Shown in pieces: positions 13,561-26,839 of a stretch of DNA of 64,000 bases. The notes beneath the pieces were generated by a model, which was given only the letters and a program-made list of their open reading frames with translations, was not told the origin of the DNA and did no database searches. The DNA is from Babylonia areolata (Eukaryota > Mollusca > Gastropoda > Neogastropoda > Buccinidae): assembly GCF_041734735.1 (NCBI RefSeq), contig NC_134876.1:19061269-19125268 (forward strand), written 5' to 3'. Both the position numbers and the translations under genes were made by a program. Positions within the stretch are counted from its first letter, which is position 1, and every line of letters begins with the position of its first letter.

Positions 13561-13952
13561 GGGCACACACGATACACGTGACACGCGCACGGCACGCACG
13601 CCACACCGGCGTCACGTTACTACGGCCGGCCCGGCACACACACACGCAGACACACTGACGCGCGCGCACGCGGCGCGCGCCGATACATTGTACCAGTGAT
13701 CGAGTTGGGCGCGGCCGCACACACGGCACGCGCATCAGTCAGTAGCCTTAAAATGTGTTTGCGGTGATAACTTTTATATTAATGAATATAGAATGAAATG
13801 TTAATGCGAATAATCAAGTTGGTTTTTAGTACTATATATCAAAACACCAAATAACACTGACACTGTTTATGAACCAAATGGACACTGACATGCTATTTGA
13901 AGTGCATCAGTGGTCAGTGCGTATCGCAGTTCAGACATGCATGCTGCGTATC

Positions 13953-14007
<55 letters not shown>

Positions 14008-14110
14008 GAGCCTACTGTGTAGTCACACACACACACTAACACACACACACTCTCTCTCTCTCACACAGAGAGAGGGAGAGAGAGAGACAGAGAGAGAAGG
14101 TCAAGTAAGG
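13120..14110. repeat. GC-rich, (GT)n/(CA)n inverted tracts
   Basis: CpG-rich DNA (13158-13275) precedes (GT)n immediately followed by (CA)n at 13448-13502, able to fold on itself. Another (CA)n is at 13528-13558, CGCGCGCACGCGGCGCGCGC lies near 13660-13680, and a (GT)23 at 13959-14005 is followed by CACACA at 14023-14050. Confidence 0.85.
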
Positions 14111-14704
14111 AAAACAAAGTAACATGCATTGTACTCATCTGATTAATATATATATATATATATAAGGACTATGGCGAGAGAGAGAGACAGAGACTGAGAA
14201 AAAGAGAGGGGGGGAGAGAGAGACAGACTCAGAGAGACAGAAGGACACACACACACACACATCAAGCATACAACTGAGAGGAGAGCCAACTATAAATCCA
14301 ACAGGTTTATCCGGTGACTAAATATTTCGGCCTCCTTTTACTCCCCATGAAATTGTTCCCTCTGATCAAAGACACTAGCATTCTGGAGACATCAGTGAAT
14401 AATGCTCTGCTGATGACATTTTCCCAAACTGCAGTGTGATGCATCAGTCCCTCGTGGTTGGCTCTGCTCTGTTTCCTACTCCTCCTCCCGGTCTTTCCTC
14501 TTCCTCAGTGTCCGCTGTCCTCATGCCCATTCACCACTGTCTTCTACCAGTGTCTGTCTGCTTGACACACCTTAATTCTCTGTCTGGTTTGCTTCCTTTC
14601 CTCCTTCACTCCCTTCAGCGCATGTAAAACTGCCGCCCGATTCACTGATGTCCTCATTGAGAAGAAAAAAGTACAAGATCAGATTTAGGACGCTGACTGA
14701 AATG

Positions 14705-14868
14705 GGGCCCATTACCCATCGTGTGCATACGGCGCACGCAGAAGATCAGAAATGTACTGTAAAGATCCTGTAATATACCCAGTATGTACATCCCCCAAAA
14801 CGGAGTATGGCTGCATACATCATGATGGCGGGTTAAATAAACAAAACGGTTATACACGTACAAAGTTA
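14705..14868 (+). mobile_element. SINE A body fragment
   Basis: Contains AGATCCTGTAATATACCCAG, AAAACGGAGTATGGCTGCAT and GGTTATACACGTACAAAGTT, matching family A. It is truncated at both ends. Confidence 0.65.
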
Positions 14869-14974
14869 CATGATGTCTGTCTGAGTGTGTATGTGTGCGT
14901 GCCTCAGTGAAATCTGATTGAATGACTCGGCACAGGAAATGAATGATGAGCGCCCAACTGACGGCTGCCGTCAA

Positions 14975-15100
14975 TTGGCCTCTTGTGCAAATGACCTCAA
15001 GTTTGTAAAGCGCTTAGAGATTGGCCTCCGACCGAAGATTAGCGCTATTTTAGTATCCAATTATTGTTCATGACTATAATTATTATTATCATTATTATTT
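14975..15100 (+). mobile_element. SINE/LINE-type 3' tail
   Basis: TTGTAAAGCGCTTAGAGATT and TTAGCGCTATTTTAGTATCC followed by (ATTATT)n. The GCGCTATATAAGTATCC-like end is typical of dispersed retroelement tails. Confidence 0.5.
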
Positions 15101-15419
15101 TGCAGCACTCTGTGTCATGGATGCATAAAACAAACTCAGTTCTGACACTGATGCCCCTTCCTGTCTCTGCCGCGCAGCTGCCTTCACCTCTACACGTACC
15201 CCAGCTCGCTATCTACAATCAGCATCGGATCCACACTGTTTCCGTATTTCCATATTCAAACACTTTCCAGTCAGCCACCGCTCTTTCTCGGTCTCTTGAT
15301 CAGTCCTGCACTTCTATGAATGAGCTCGATTCTCTTTCGCTTTGTCAGAATCTCTGCACTCGGCTCTTTCAAGTCTGGCCTTTTCTAAAACGTACCGTAC
15401 TTTCTTCTTCTTCTCATGA

Positions 15420-15446
15420 TTACTATCTATCTATCCGTATCTGTCT

Positions 15447-15491
<45 letters not shown>

Positions 15492-15500
15492 AAATATCAT
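15420..15500. repeat. (CA)n(TA)n microsatellite
   Basis: CTATCTATCTATCC, then (CA)10 and (TA)12. Confidence 0.9.
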
Positions 15501-15736
15501 TCATATATCCACACAAAGATCCGGATAGGCATTAGACTTCTGATCCAGTGTTCACCAGTGATCAGCGTTCGAAGTCCCGTTTCAGCATGATGTTGTGTTC
15601 TTGGAAACTTAGGCACTTTACCATGCCGGGATTTTTTGTTACTGATTTTTTTTCTTTTTGAACAGCCGGCATTGACACGATCTACGTGGTCAGCTGGATG
15701 ATAAAACTAGGGGACTAGTGTTACAAAGTACGTGTC

Positions 15737-15890
15737 GACGGGCGCAACAGCCGAGTGGTCAAAGCGTTCGACTTTCAATCTGAGGGTTCTAGTTTCGAAT
15801 CCCGGTCACGGCACTTGGTAGGTAAAAAGTGGAGATTTTTCCGATCTCCCAGGTCAACAGATGTGCAGACCTGATACTAGGAGTGCCTGT
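15737..15890 (+). mobile_element. SINE A head fragment
   Basis: GACGGGCGCAACAGCCGAGT with A and B boxes runs to GTCAACAGATGTGCAGACCT, after which similarity is lost. It is 3' truncated. Confidence 0.75.
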
Positions 15891-16890
15891 GCAGTACCCA
15901 TGCAGTGTCTCTCTCTGCCCCACCTTCCTCGGCCTTCCATCCGTTCACAAATACGCATTGTTGGTTCTGTGGTGCCTGTGTGCCTGTACTGTGAAAAGCT
16001 AGGTTCTGCTAAGGCAGTGTGTCAGCCCATCAATGCTTGCTAGTCTTTGACTGACTAGATGTGTTTTGTTATTCATGCTGTGTTTGTTACTCTTAGTTTA
16101 TTTGATTTAATCTGGGGGTGGTAAGTGAAGCAGAATGGCCGGCACCTTCAATACAGCCACTTAGGTCTCATGCTATTCAGTGGTGTGGTCATCACTGCCG
16201 GGCAACTGCATCCGTCGAGTCGGCCGGATTTCTGCTGAATGTTCGGTGTCTCATGAACTCAGTTGGTTTGTGTCATGTTCTTGCTTCAGTGATATTTCAT
16301 TTGAAGAATGATGTTCTGAGTTGGGATCTCTTACAATATATTCATGACACCTGGACGAGGACAGTTTGGCTGTGGTGGAAAACAAATAAATAGGTATGCG
16401 TGAGAAAAAAAATTGTCATGGTGAAAAAAAAAGAAAAAAAAAAGAAAAAGAAAATCTTCCATGGATGCTGAGACAGCCCTGCACATTTGCAGAAACTGAA
16501 CGCATCCTCTGATTTCTCCTAAAAAAAAAAAAAAAGTCATGGTGACGGATGTGCGAATTTATCCAGTGCTGGTATGTACACTGTATAATTCAACATCACG
16601 CTTCTCAAAGAACCCACTAACGACAGTTCAGAATCAGAGCATTTGGCCTGTCCGACTGGATATGGCAAACCCTGACAACACTTTGAGGATCGGACATCTG
16701 CGAAAAACCGGCCATGTCGTAGTCAGTGGCATTGTGTGCGTGGCAAAACTTGTGCAGCCAGGCTGCCGCTGATACTATGGTAACCAGTAAGAAAAAAAAC
16801 CCCACAACAACTGAAATTAAAAAAAAACACACAATCAAAACAATCGTTTCAAACAAACAAACAAACAAACAAACAAAAAACAACAAAAAC

Positions 16891-16963
<73 letters not shown>

Positions 16964-17299
16964 CACAACGCAAGAAAACAAAACTGTAAAAGCCTTATAA
17001 TATAAACACTTATTTGACATTCATGAGACCCATCATGTCCAGTGGAGTCGCCTTTAGTTAGGAGCCCAGTGGATCCACTGAAGAGCAGTAGATCTCACAC
17101 GCCCAGTGCTCTCTTCAACTCATCCCATGCACACATTGGGGATCCAGTTTGAGAGCCTAGCTCACGGACTTAAAAACAAATCTATCTATAAGTCCACGGC
17201 GTAACCCACTGGGGGAATGAGACAAAACCGTTACAGATTTTGAGCTTCCTTTTGCAGGAATGGATTACAACCACAGCTGATATTATTTCCCCTCCCTTA
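15891..17299. other. Intergenic DNA upstream of NUF2
   Basis: Holds A-rich runs, (CAAA)n and a pure (CA)n of about 34 units at 16893-16960. No gene recognised. Confidence 0.65.
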
Positions 17300-17398
17300 T
17301 CTCCCGTGGTAATTTCCGGAAAGCGCCATTTTCAAACAGATGTTTGTGTTTTGGTATGCTCTTGGTTTTTGTGTTTTTAAAAACAGCTATCTAGAGTT
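17300..17398 (+). promoter_or_regulatory. Probable NUF2 promoter and 5' UTR exon
   Basis: A palindromic ETS-type site TTCCGGAA (17314-17321) is followed by GCGCC (17323-17327) and TTCAAA (17331-17336). A good donor, GAGTT|GTAAGT, sits at 17398/17399 and would join the acceptor at 18773, ten bases upstream of the NUF2 ATG. On the minus strand TTCAAA reads TTTGAA, the CHR element of cell-cycle promoters, and GGCGC resembles a CDE/E2F half. NUF2 is a known G2/M gene in animals, so the arrangement fits, but the transcription start is not visible. Confidence 0.4.
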
Positions 17399-17554
17399 GT
17401 AAGTACCATGTGAGATTAGCATTTAATCGTTTAAAAGTCGTTGTGTGCGACTGCATGCAGTATGTGAGTAAAGCGAGTGCTTATTGTCGGAACACTGAGT
17501 GCGATTGTTGCTGTGTAACAATACTAACATGTCAGTTTCACTTTCATGTTTCAG

Positions 17555-17680
17555 TTACACTTACAGTTTCTCAAGAAGACGTCACTGCGTTCGTCCAAAT
17601 CCATATAAAGTACACCACAACTGGCAGGCAGATGCCTGACCAGCAGCATAACCCAAAGCTCAAGTTAGGCCTCTAGTTAG
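17555..17680 (-). mobile_element. SINE C 3' domain
   Basis: GACGTCACTGCGTTCGTCCA and GATGCCTGACCAGCAGCATA, antisense family C. It sits between the proposed NUF2 leader exon and coding exon 1. Confidence 0.75.
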
Positions 17681-17764
17681 GCTGTCTACAGATGTTTGCC
17701 AGAGGACAATACTGTTGCCATGGGTTTTCAGTGTGCAAAGTGCGTGCTGCACACGGGACCACGG

Positions 17765-17915
17765 TTCAGTTCTGTTCAGTTACTCAATGAGGCATCACTG
17801 CGTTCGGACAAATCCATCAATATGCTACACCACATAGAAATCTGCTAAGCAGATGCCTGACCAGCAGCCTAAAGCAGCAGACTTAGGCCAGGAGGTATAA
17901 AAAAAAAAAAAAAGG
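17765..17915 (-). mobile_element. SINE C 3' domain
   Basis: TGAGGCATCACTGCGTTCGG and GATGCCTGACCAGCAGCCTA, followed by a long A run. It is a second family C copy, under 100 bases from the previous one and in the same orientation. Confidence 0.75.
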
Positions 17916-18782
17916 AAAAGAAAAAGAAAACAACATTCCGAAGTAAATACATAAGCAATTGAATTAATGATTTGATAAATGAAAATAGTCATGAAAAATA
18001 AATAAATGATTTTTTTAAAAAGATAAGTAAACGACATAATTATCACTTATTATGATAGTATTAGTAATGATAATGATTATGTAATGATAATAATATGAAT
18101 GATAGTATGAATAATAATATTAATGAAATGAATATAAAAATAAGGGTAGTGCACACACACACACACACACGCATGTACCTTCCTTCCTGAGCAATAACTT
18201 GACAAGCTGAATGAGAAAGATGTATAATGATAAATATCAATTTGTTCTGTTTATCTGTTCACATGTTTAGAATTTTACAAATGTTTGATATTATAATGCT
18301 TTCTTGATATGTGCAACCCACCCCCTCTCTTCCTCTATATCCTTTCTTTCCTACATCTGTCTGTATGTCTGTCTCTCTCTCTTTAGTTTATGTCTCTGCC
18401 CCCCAGCCCCCTCCTCCTCTTTCTCTTGCTTCTTCTGTATGAAGATGAATTTTTGAATTTTATTTCAGCGTCTAACTTTTTTTTATGGCATTTGTGTACT
18501 CTGTGTGTCTGGGTCTGTGTCAGTGTGTATGTCTGTGTGTATTTGGTTATCATTGTTGAGTGAATTTTGTTTTGCTGTTCACTGATCAACCCATTGTCCA
18601 AAATATTAAAATGAAAATATACCAGTACTCTTGAAGCCAAGGAGTGTTCTCACTCTGTATCAGTATCATGTATTCCACAATGATATTGTAATCTTGGTAT
18701 TTTCTTGTTTGTTTTTGCTACTTTTTTGTTGGTGCTTTAGTTTTTGTTAAAGATAACAATTGTTCTGATTCAGAGCTTTGTC

Positions 18783-21700
18783 ATGGCTGAGTGCACCTAT
18801 GGGTACCCGATTCTCACTGCAGAGGAGTGTGTGTCATTCTTCAGGGAAGTGACCAACAGTGCTATATCTGAAGAAGATTTTAAGAAACCTGATGTGAGTT
18901 TCAATGTTTTTGTGTAAAGTCAAGCTTTTTAGATTTTGTTTTGATTTACTATTTTAGTGTAAGTGTGCGACTGTAATAACACAACTTGCAACTTGCAGCT
19001 TAATTATGAGCACACAAACACAATTATTGCAACTTGGGATCTGTTTAAAATATAAAATTATATATTGAAAGTTGAAATGAGATCATCATATAGATAATCA
19101 CAGAAGAAATGCATGAAAGAACTACATGCATAGTGCAAGACATTCAAAAACAATACTATGACACACATTTACATACTGGTGTGGAAATCTGAGCACTCAG
19201 TCCCTCATCAGGTGAACAAATATATATATATTTATAATGATAAATGCTGAACCTGAGGCTGACCCTGGCTGCTTCAGGTGCAACAGAGGCACAGCGTGAT
19301 GTGCTGCTTATAGACACCACCTGGTGGAATCCCGCACCTTCAGAAGCTCACAAACAGAAGAGTCATTTAACATCGGGCAGAGACTCACCTGTGACAGCAG
19401 GAACATAATATATGTTCTGTTCTGCAATGTCTGTGCACTCAAGCAATACATAGGTCAGACCCAGAATTCTCTCCGGGAAAGAATATACCAGATAGGTCTG
19501 ACATAGGTTTCAACAATTCAGCAAAGTGAACGTGGGTCACCATGCACTTCCACGAGCCTGGCCACACGCAGGACAACATAAAGATCATGGCCATTGAAGA
19601 AGTACATCTGAAGAATAAACAAGCAAGGCTCAAGAGGGAACAGTTCTGGATGGCGAAACTGAGGACAGTCCACCCTTTTGGTCTCAACTCGCTACAACTG
19701 GATACCTGAATTTATTTCGACCTGAAAGCTGGGTTTGACAATAACGATGTATCAGTTCCAGAGACAGAATGGTGTGAATGCTAACTTGTGTGGAAACAAC
19801 TACTACTACTACTACAACGATGACGACAATGACTATGACTACTACTACCACTACCACAACTACTACCACTTCCATGACTATTACAGCAACAATAACCACT
19901 ACTACAAAGACGACGACAATGATGACAATGACGACAACAATGACCGCTACAAATACTACTGATTGTGGGTGTGGAGGTGATGCTGGTGCTGATTATGGTG
20001 ATAGATGTCCTACTATTCTAGTTCATTCAGTTGTTTATTTTCTTTTCTTTTATCTTATTTATTTATTTTTACATTTTTTTCATCAGTTAATCATAGATTA
20101 AAATTCAACCATTTCTCTTTCTTTCCCCTCATCAGTACTTTTCTCAGATGCCTCTCTTTTTGTAATACAGCCCATTGTTCTCAACAATTTGATTGTTTAT
20201 AATTGTAACCCACCCACCCCCCGCCACACACACACACACACACACCCCTCCCCCTCTTTTTTTTTCTTATTTATTTATCTGTTTGTTTATTCATTTATTT
20301 ATTTTGTTTTTTTATTTTATTTATTCTTTTTTTTTTCTTGTTATTTTTTTAAATTAATTAATTTAAAAAAAAATCTTTTTATTTTTTAAATTCTATTATT
20401 ATCATCATTCTTAATCTTCTTTTGATTATCTCTTCCCCTCCCCCCACCCCCCTTTATTTTCTTTCTTCCTTTATTTATTTCAAATATTTATTTTATTTAT
20501 TTATTTATCATTGATTTTTATTTCATTTTTCTTCTTATTGTTATTATTTATTGTTTTATTTCTCTACTGTTGATTGAGTTATTCAGTGAGTCAGGTTTTA
20601 AGGAACTTATTTTTTGACAGTAGAAGAAAATAGACAATTGTAATTCTTTAGGCTCTGGGCAAAACCTGGCATTGTGAAATTGCATCACACATGTACATCA
20701 TGGCGTGCTTGCGTCATAATAGCTGCGTAAGAGTGATCCTGGTAACATGTAAACAACTTACCCTTGAGGAAGGAACGTGATCGTTCCGAAAATTTGGAAT
20801 ATTTGACAGATTGATGTGTTTGTTTTCTTTTTTCTTTCTCTCTCTCTCTCTCTCTCTCTCTGTCTATCTATCTATCTATCTATATATATATATATATATA
20901 TATATGCAGGCATATAAAAGACCAGTTTCTTTTTAAGAATTAAAATGCAAAATTGCAGGCAATATATTACATGAGCAGCGAAACAGAACAAAAAAAAAAA
21001 AGAAGAAAAAGAGCATGAGAAACAGCATTGGACTTACATAATTGAGTTCAAAGTCTTTTGTCAGAACTTTTCAATAATGATTATGTAAATGTTTTGTACT
21101 TTTGCAGTCTATTGACTCTGGATATTCATGTACAAATCTTTCATGGATTTCTTGTCAGCTGTTTGAGATAGGCATATCTAAGTAACATGCCATACATTCT
21201 GTGTGCTTTTTGAAAAAATGTTATGATTTTTTTTTAACTCAAAATTATTTCATGTGCAGGCCAAGAGATGGCAGATATTTTATGGAACGCTATTTGAACT
21301 GATGACAGGACGTCAGGCTGACTTGACAGCACAGGTGGGATTGTGGAAATGGATAGAATTTTCAATATATAAAAAATGGAGATTTTGTGCAGTGAATACC
21401 TTGTCTGCATTCATTTTGGGATTCACACTTATAAGACGCACACACTCACAGAGATGTATGTATGATGTACACATACCATACATACTCACTCACACTTGAC
21501 TTACTCTCACTTACACTCACTCTCACTTACACTCACTCTCAGTCACATACTCACTCTCACTCACTGAGTCACTCACTCATGTTGTGCACCAAAATCTGAA
21601 AATCGACCCAATTTTTTACAGAAAAAGAAATGTGGTACTTTAGCACAACATTCCTGCATACTTTAATATGCTTGTGATACAGTCTGATGTATGTATTGGA

Positions 21701-24700
21701 CAGAATGGTACAGCTTCACCAATGCCTGAAGTAAGCTATCTAAAGTAAGCTCTCAAACAGTTGGATTCGTTCCAGAGTCGTCTCCATACCTTGGCGGACA
21801 GTGAGTACACGGAGCTGCATGAAGAGTCCTTGACCTTGATGAGCTTCACCATGGCACTGTGAGTATCCATCAGACCCTCCCTAAGTGAGCTAGGCTCTTG
21901 ACCAATTTGGCTAAAACGTTTGTGGTTTCCCTGGGCGTGTGAGTCACACTTCTTTAGGACTTAGTTCTGCATGCATTAGATTGTTTTGTGAGTGAAAGAT
22001 CACACATTGGTTTAGATTCATTTACAGTCAGATTAAGAAAAACTTATATCTCCTACAAATGAAAGAGAGGATGGGCACAATAGCCGAGTGATTAAAGCGT
22101 TGGACTTTCAATCTGAGGGTCCTGGGTTTGAATCTGGGTAATGGCACCTGGTGGGTAAAGGGTGGAGATTTATCTGATCTCCCAGGTCAACATATGTGCA
22201 GACCTGCTTAATGCCTGAACCCCCTTCGTGTGTATACACAGAAGATCAAATACGCATGTTAGAGATCCTGTAATCCATGTCAGCATTTGGTGGGTTATGG
22301 AAACAAGAACATACCCTGCATGCACCCCCCAAAAAACGGAGTATGGCCGCCTACATGTGGAGTGATGGCCTAGAGGTAACGCGTCCGCCTAGGAAGCAAG
22401 AGAATCTGAGTGTGCTGGTTCGAATCACGGCTCAGCCGCCGATATTTTCTCCCCCTCCACTAGACCTTGAGTGGTGGTCTGGATGCTAGTCATTCAGATG
22501 AGACGATAAACTGAGGTCCCGTGTACAGCATGCACTTAGTGCACGTAAAAGAACCCACGGCAACAAAAGGGTTGTTCCTGGCAAAATTCTGTAGAAAAAT
22601 CCACTTCGATAGGATAAACAAATAAAACTGCACGCAGGAAAAAAATGGGTGGCTCTGTAGTGTAGCGACGCGCTCTCCCTTGGGAGAGCAGCCCGAATTT
22701 CACACAGAGAAATCTGTTGTGATAAAAAGAAATACAAATACAAAATACATGGCGGGGTAAAGAATGGTCATACACGTAAAAGCTCACTCGTGTACATGCG
22801 AGTGAACGTGGGAGTTGCAGCCCACAAACGAAGAAGAAGAAGAAGGAAGAGAGAAACTGGCCTAAGAAGCAAGTATCTATGATTTAGACCTGAAGTGGTG
22901 GTCTGGGTGATATGCTTTTGGATAAGACCAGTGACCAAAGTCCTGTGTGCAGCATTCACTCAGCGCCCATAAAATAACCCACTGCAGCAAGAGACTTACC
23001 CCAGGGAGAGCGGCCCTTATTTTACAAAGATCTGCATCTGTTATGACAATTGTATTACACAATACACTGGCCATAGCTAAAATGCATAACTGTTATTTAG
23101 CTAATGAATTATGAATGGAGGAAGATTTTCAGTTCACATTGTCCTCCAGCAGCCTGCTTGTCTGGTCCCTTTTGTAGTAATGTAGAACACACTTGTGATG
23201 AAAATAAGTAATTTAATCATCTCAAATGCGAGACACTGACAAGTTTGAAACAGAACTTTAGTAAAGCCCATAATGTGAAATCTGGAATTATTCCAAGAGA
23301 AGTTGGTAACGTATTCCAAGAAAAGACCAGCTTGGTTCTGTAGCCATTGTGCAATATTGGAATTAAAAAAAAAAAATCCTTGACAACTGTGTGCTTTTGA
23401 CTTTTGACTTTGAGACTGGATGTTTCGGGCGGTATCTGTGCCTGAAGGGTTAGGAGTTGATACATTTTTTTCCTGTCTCCTCCCTCAAGATGTGTGTGCT
23501 GACCTGCTACTGTAGTACTAGTACCCATCATGTGCAAACACATGCATATGACTGAACATGAACCCATATCAGTGTTCAGAGGGTTATGGAAACATGAACA
23601 TGCCCCTGTTAATAGAGTTTGCCAGCTTCATATGTCAGGAAGGGGGAGAAACGGTCATACATGCAAAAGTCTACTTATGGAAGCGAGTGGATGTTGGAGT
23701 TGCAGCCCATGAGCACAGAAAAAATGAAGAAAAGTCAGTCCTGTTTTTTTCATCAATCTTAGTGTTTTTTTCCAGATTTAACACTTGGGAGTAAAGAATT
23801 AGGAAAAAAAAAAGACTGGGTGAATGATAGGGCATAATGCATCATTCCAAGGACTTGAGTAGGAATTTAACTTTTTCATTTTTTTTCCTTCTTCTGGTTT
23901 TGAATTTTCTGCTGGTTTTGGAAAAAGTGCTAGCAGCCAGGTGAAAGGGATGAAGAATTTCTCTTCAGCTCTGGGGCCGACAGATTTTGAGGGATGATCA
24001 TGAAATCTTGGAACAGTAAACCTGTGTCACTGACAGGTTATTAAGAATCAAGCTGATCAAGATGAGAGCCATCAACACCAGCACACTTAAATGATGAAAT
24101 AAATTATATATATTTAGCATAGGTTAACATGTATCATGGCAAATCGATTCACTCCACTTATATTCTGCAGATGGATTACCAATAAATACTATTCATTCGC
24201 TTTCATTGACTTGCTTGTGATTGATTGTTATTCATGACATTCATACATTCACTGTCAGTGACTGAACATTTGTTTCAGACAGCGGACAATGAGTGGAGCT
24301 GGCATTGAGGATTTCACTGTCAGAGATCTGATAGAACCAAGTGGGTTTTCAGTGTACCTCTCAAGCTTTAAACTTGTTCCTTTGTTGCTTGTCATATTTT
24401 AGTTTCAAATGAAAGTGTCTGTCTGAAAGCCTCATAATGTTCTTTTGTACTTGTCATATTTTAGTTTCAAATGAAAGAGTCTGTCTGACAGTGATTGCTT
24501 CATTTTGTTTTCTTTTCTTTTCTTTTCTTGAGTTTGCTTTTATGCTGAAAAAAAAACTTGAAAAAAAAGTGTTCTGCAAAGTCCAGTGAAAAGTTCTGCA
24601 AAGTCAGTGCTTTTAACTGCATAAAGGGAGTCAAAAAACATTTTAGAAATAAAACAACTTTCAGTAGCCTACCCTCACTGTCAACATGCTTAAACTGTAC

Positions 24701-25368
24701 AATGGATAAAGATGTGATGACGTGAGAATGTTAAGAAACATAGTGAGTTGAGGTTATGTTGATGAAAGGAGAATAATGTCTTCATCAGTTCATGGTGTAT
24801 TTTTGGAGCAAGAAAGAAGAGGGCTGGCACAATGAAACTACCATGCTTCTTTGTTCCAAAGGAGATAGAGTGCTTGATTGCAGTTATGAAATTGCCATCG
24901 TTTGATAAGTGTTTATTAGCAAAACAAATATCGGTGATATTAGGACAAAGAAAACAACAACAAAAAAACAACAATAACAAACAAACAAAAAAAACACCCT
25001 GAAATTTGACAATGTATTATTGAAAAAATGTTCACAGGACCAAAGAGGCTGCTTCGCATTGTCAGTGGTGCCATCAACTTCATCAGATTTCGCATGTATC
25101 GTGAAGTGGTTTTCAACAAGATGAAAGACAGTCTGGTACATTTCATTTTGAAGTTTAATATGTTTGTTTGTCTGTGTTTCTGTTTGAATGAAATCTTTTA
25201 CACCTTCAAGATATCAGACATGAAAAACCATTCCTTTTTCTTAAAAGTAGTATTTACATAACTTACTCTTTCATAAAAGTGGTCAATTTTAATAGTCACA
25301 TAACCTTTCTTAAGAAAAAAAAGTGTATGTTGTTTGAGTGTATGTGTGTTTGTACATGCATGTTTTTT

Positions 25369-25409
<41 letters not shown>

Positions 25410-26790
25410 CAGGTTTTCATGTGCTTGAAAGATAGAGAGAGGCTGATACTTTCTTACTCTTAAACCAGCATTGCTATATATTATAAAACAAAACTTAACA
25501 GTGATGATATTGATTTACAACCGCACATTTTTTTTTTCTTTAGCTTCTTGGTTGCTTTCTAAGGTTCCATGATGTAAGTGCTTTCCTACTTTATACATGA
25601 GTTTGCTGTTCAGGACTTTTTAAATGTCATTTCATTCCTGCAGTAATGATTTGATTTGTTGTGATTATTTTGCATGTTTTTATTTTCCAAGGAAAGGAAG
25701 CGGGAGAGCTATGATTATGTGCTCAAGGAGAATGCAGAACTAAAGAAGACTCTCCAAGCAAAACAGACAGCACGTGATTCACACATGATGAAAATGACCA
25801 AGGTAAAGTATATGATGATTCTTCTTCATCTTAGTTCATGGGCTGTGACTTCCACATTCACTTGTTTATGTACGAGTGGGTCATGCTGGCAGCCATGCTG
25901 TATTTTTTGTGATGTACATTAAATAACACTTGAAGTTACAGTATTTAGAAATTTTCACATTAGTTCATTTTTCTTAAAAGTAGTGTTTAGGTAATTTACT
26001 GTTACAAAATAGTTCTGAATTTTTGATTAAGGGTGTGTCAGTTATTCATCAGTGGCAATTTCTTTTACAAACATTGATGTGAATGTGAAGTGACAGATTT
26101 TTGACTGACACAGTCAGAAAACTTAATCTCATTCTTGGTTGTTAAACTTACCTATTGCACCTTTTCAGTTTCTTTAATCTACTATGGCATGTTTGCTCAG
26201 GTTAATGATTAACCAAATTTTATCAAATATTTCACAGTCCCTTGTTTTTCTTACTGAAAGGAAAAAAGACTTCTCAGCAGACTTGACTTAATGAAAAATG
26301 AATTGATGAGCTATAATCTGGATCATCTTGTTCTTTTTTCCAGTTGCAAGAGGAGAACGATGCTATTGCACTCAGCATTCAAGAACTGCACAAACAGCGA
26401 GAAGTCCTCCAACGCAACGTGTCGGAAATGAAAAGCAAATTGTCCGAAAGCAATGCTGCAAATGTAAAGGGCACTTTTTTGGGGGGTTATTTTCAAGATC
26501 ATTGTTTACATATATATCAGTGTGTTTGTGAATGTGTGAAGACTGCTGTTTGTTCCAATAATTGTCATGTTACAATGAGTAGAATATTAAAAAAAAAAAA
26601 AAAAAAATTGTGACAAATATTTGGTAGATGTTCTATATTTTTAATCCATGCCGTGGGCTTCCCTGCCAGACAGATACAGAAAAATGCAGGAAATATACTG
26701 AAATCAACCATTTTTTTCCCTTCCAAACTGACTTGTGGATACAGCCGGCAATACTGTGGAAGTCTGTTCCCTGTTCCCTTTGCTTGCAGT

Positions 26791-26839
<49 letters not shown>

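Noticed and set aside
15064-15492. 142-codon ORF
   Set aside because: Composition is not coding-like, it ends in CA/TA repeats, and there is no recognised domain.
19735-20101. Low-complexity ORFs rich in Asp/Tyr or Thr
   Set aside because: They derive from the TAC/GAC triplet cluster.
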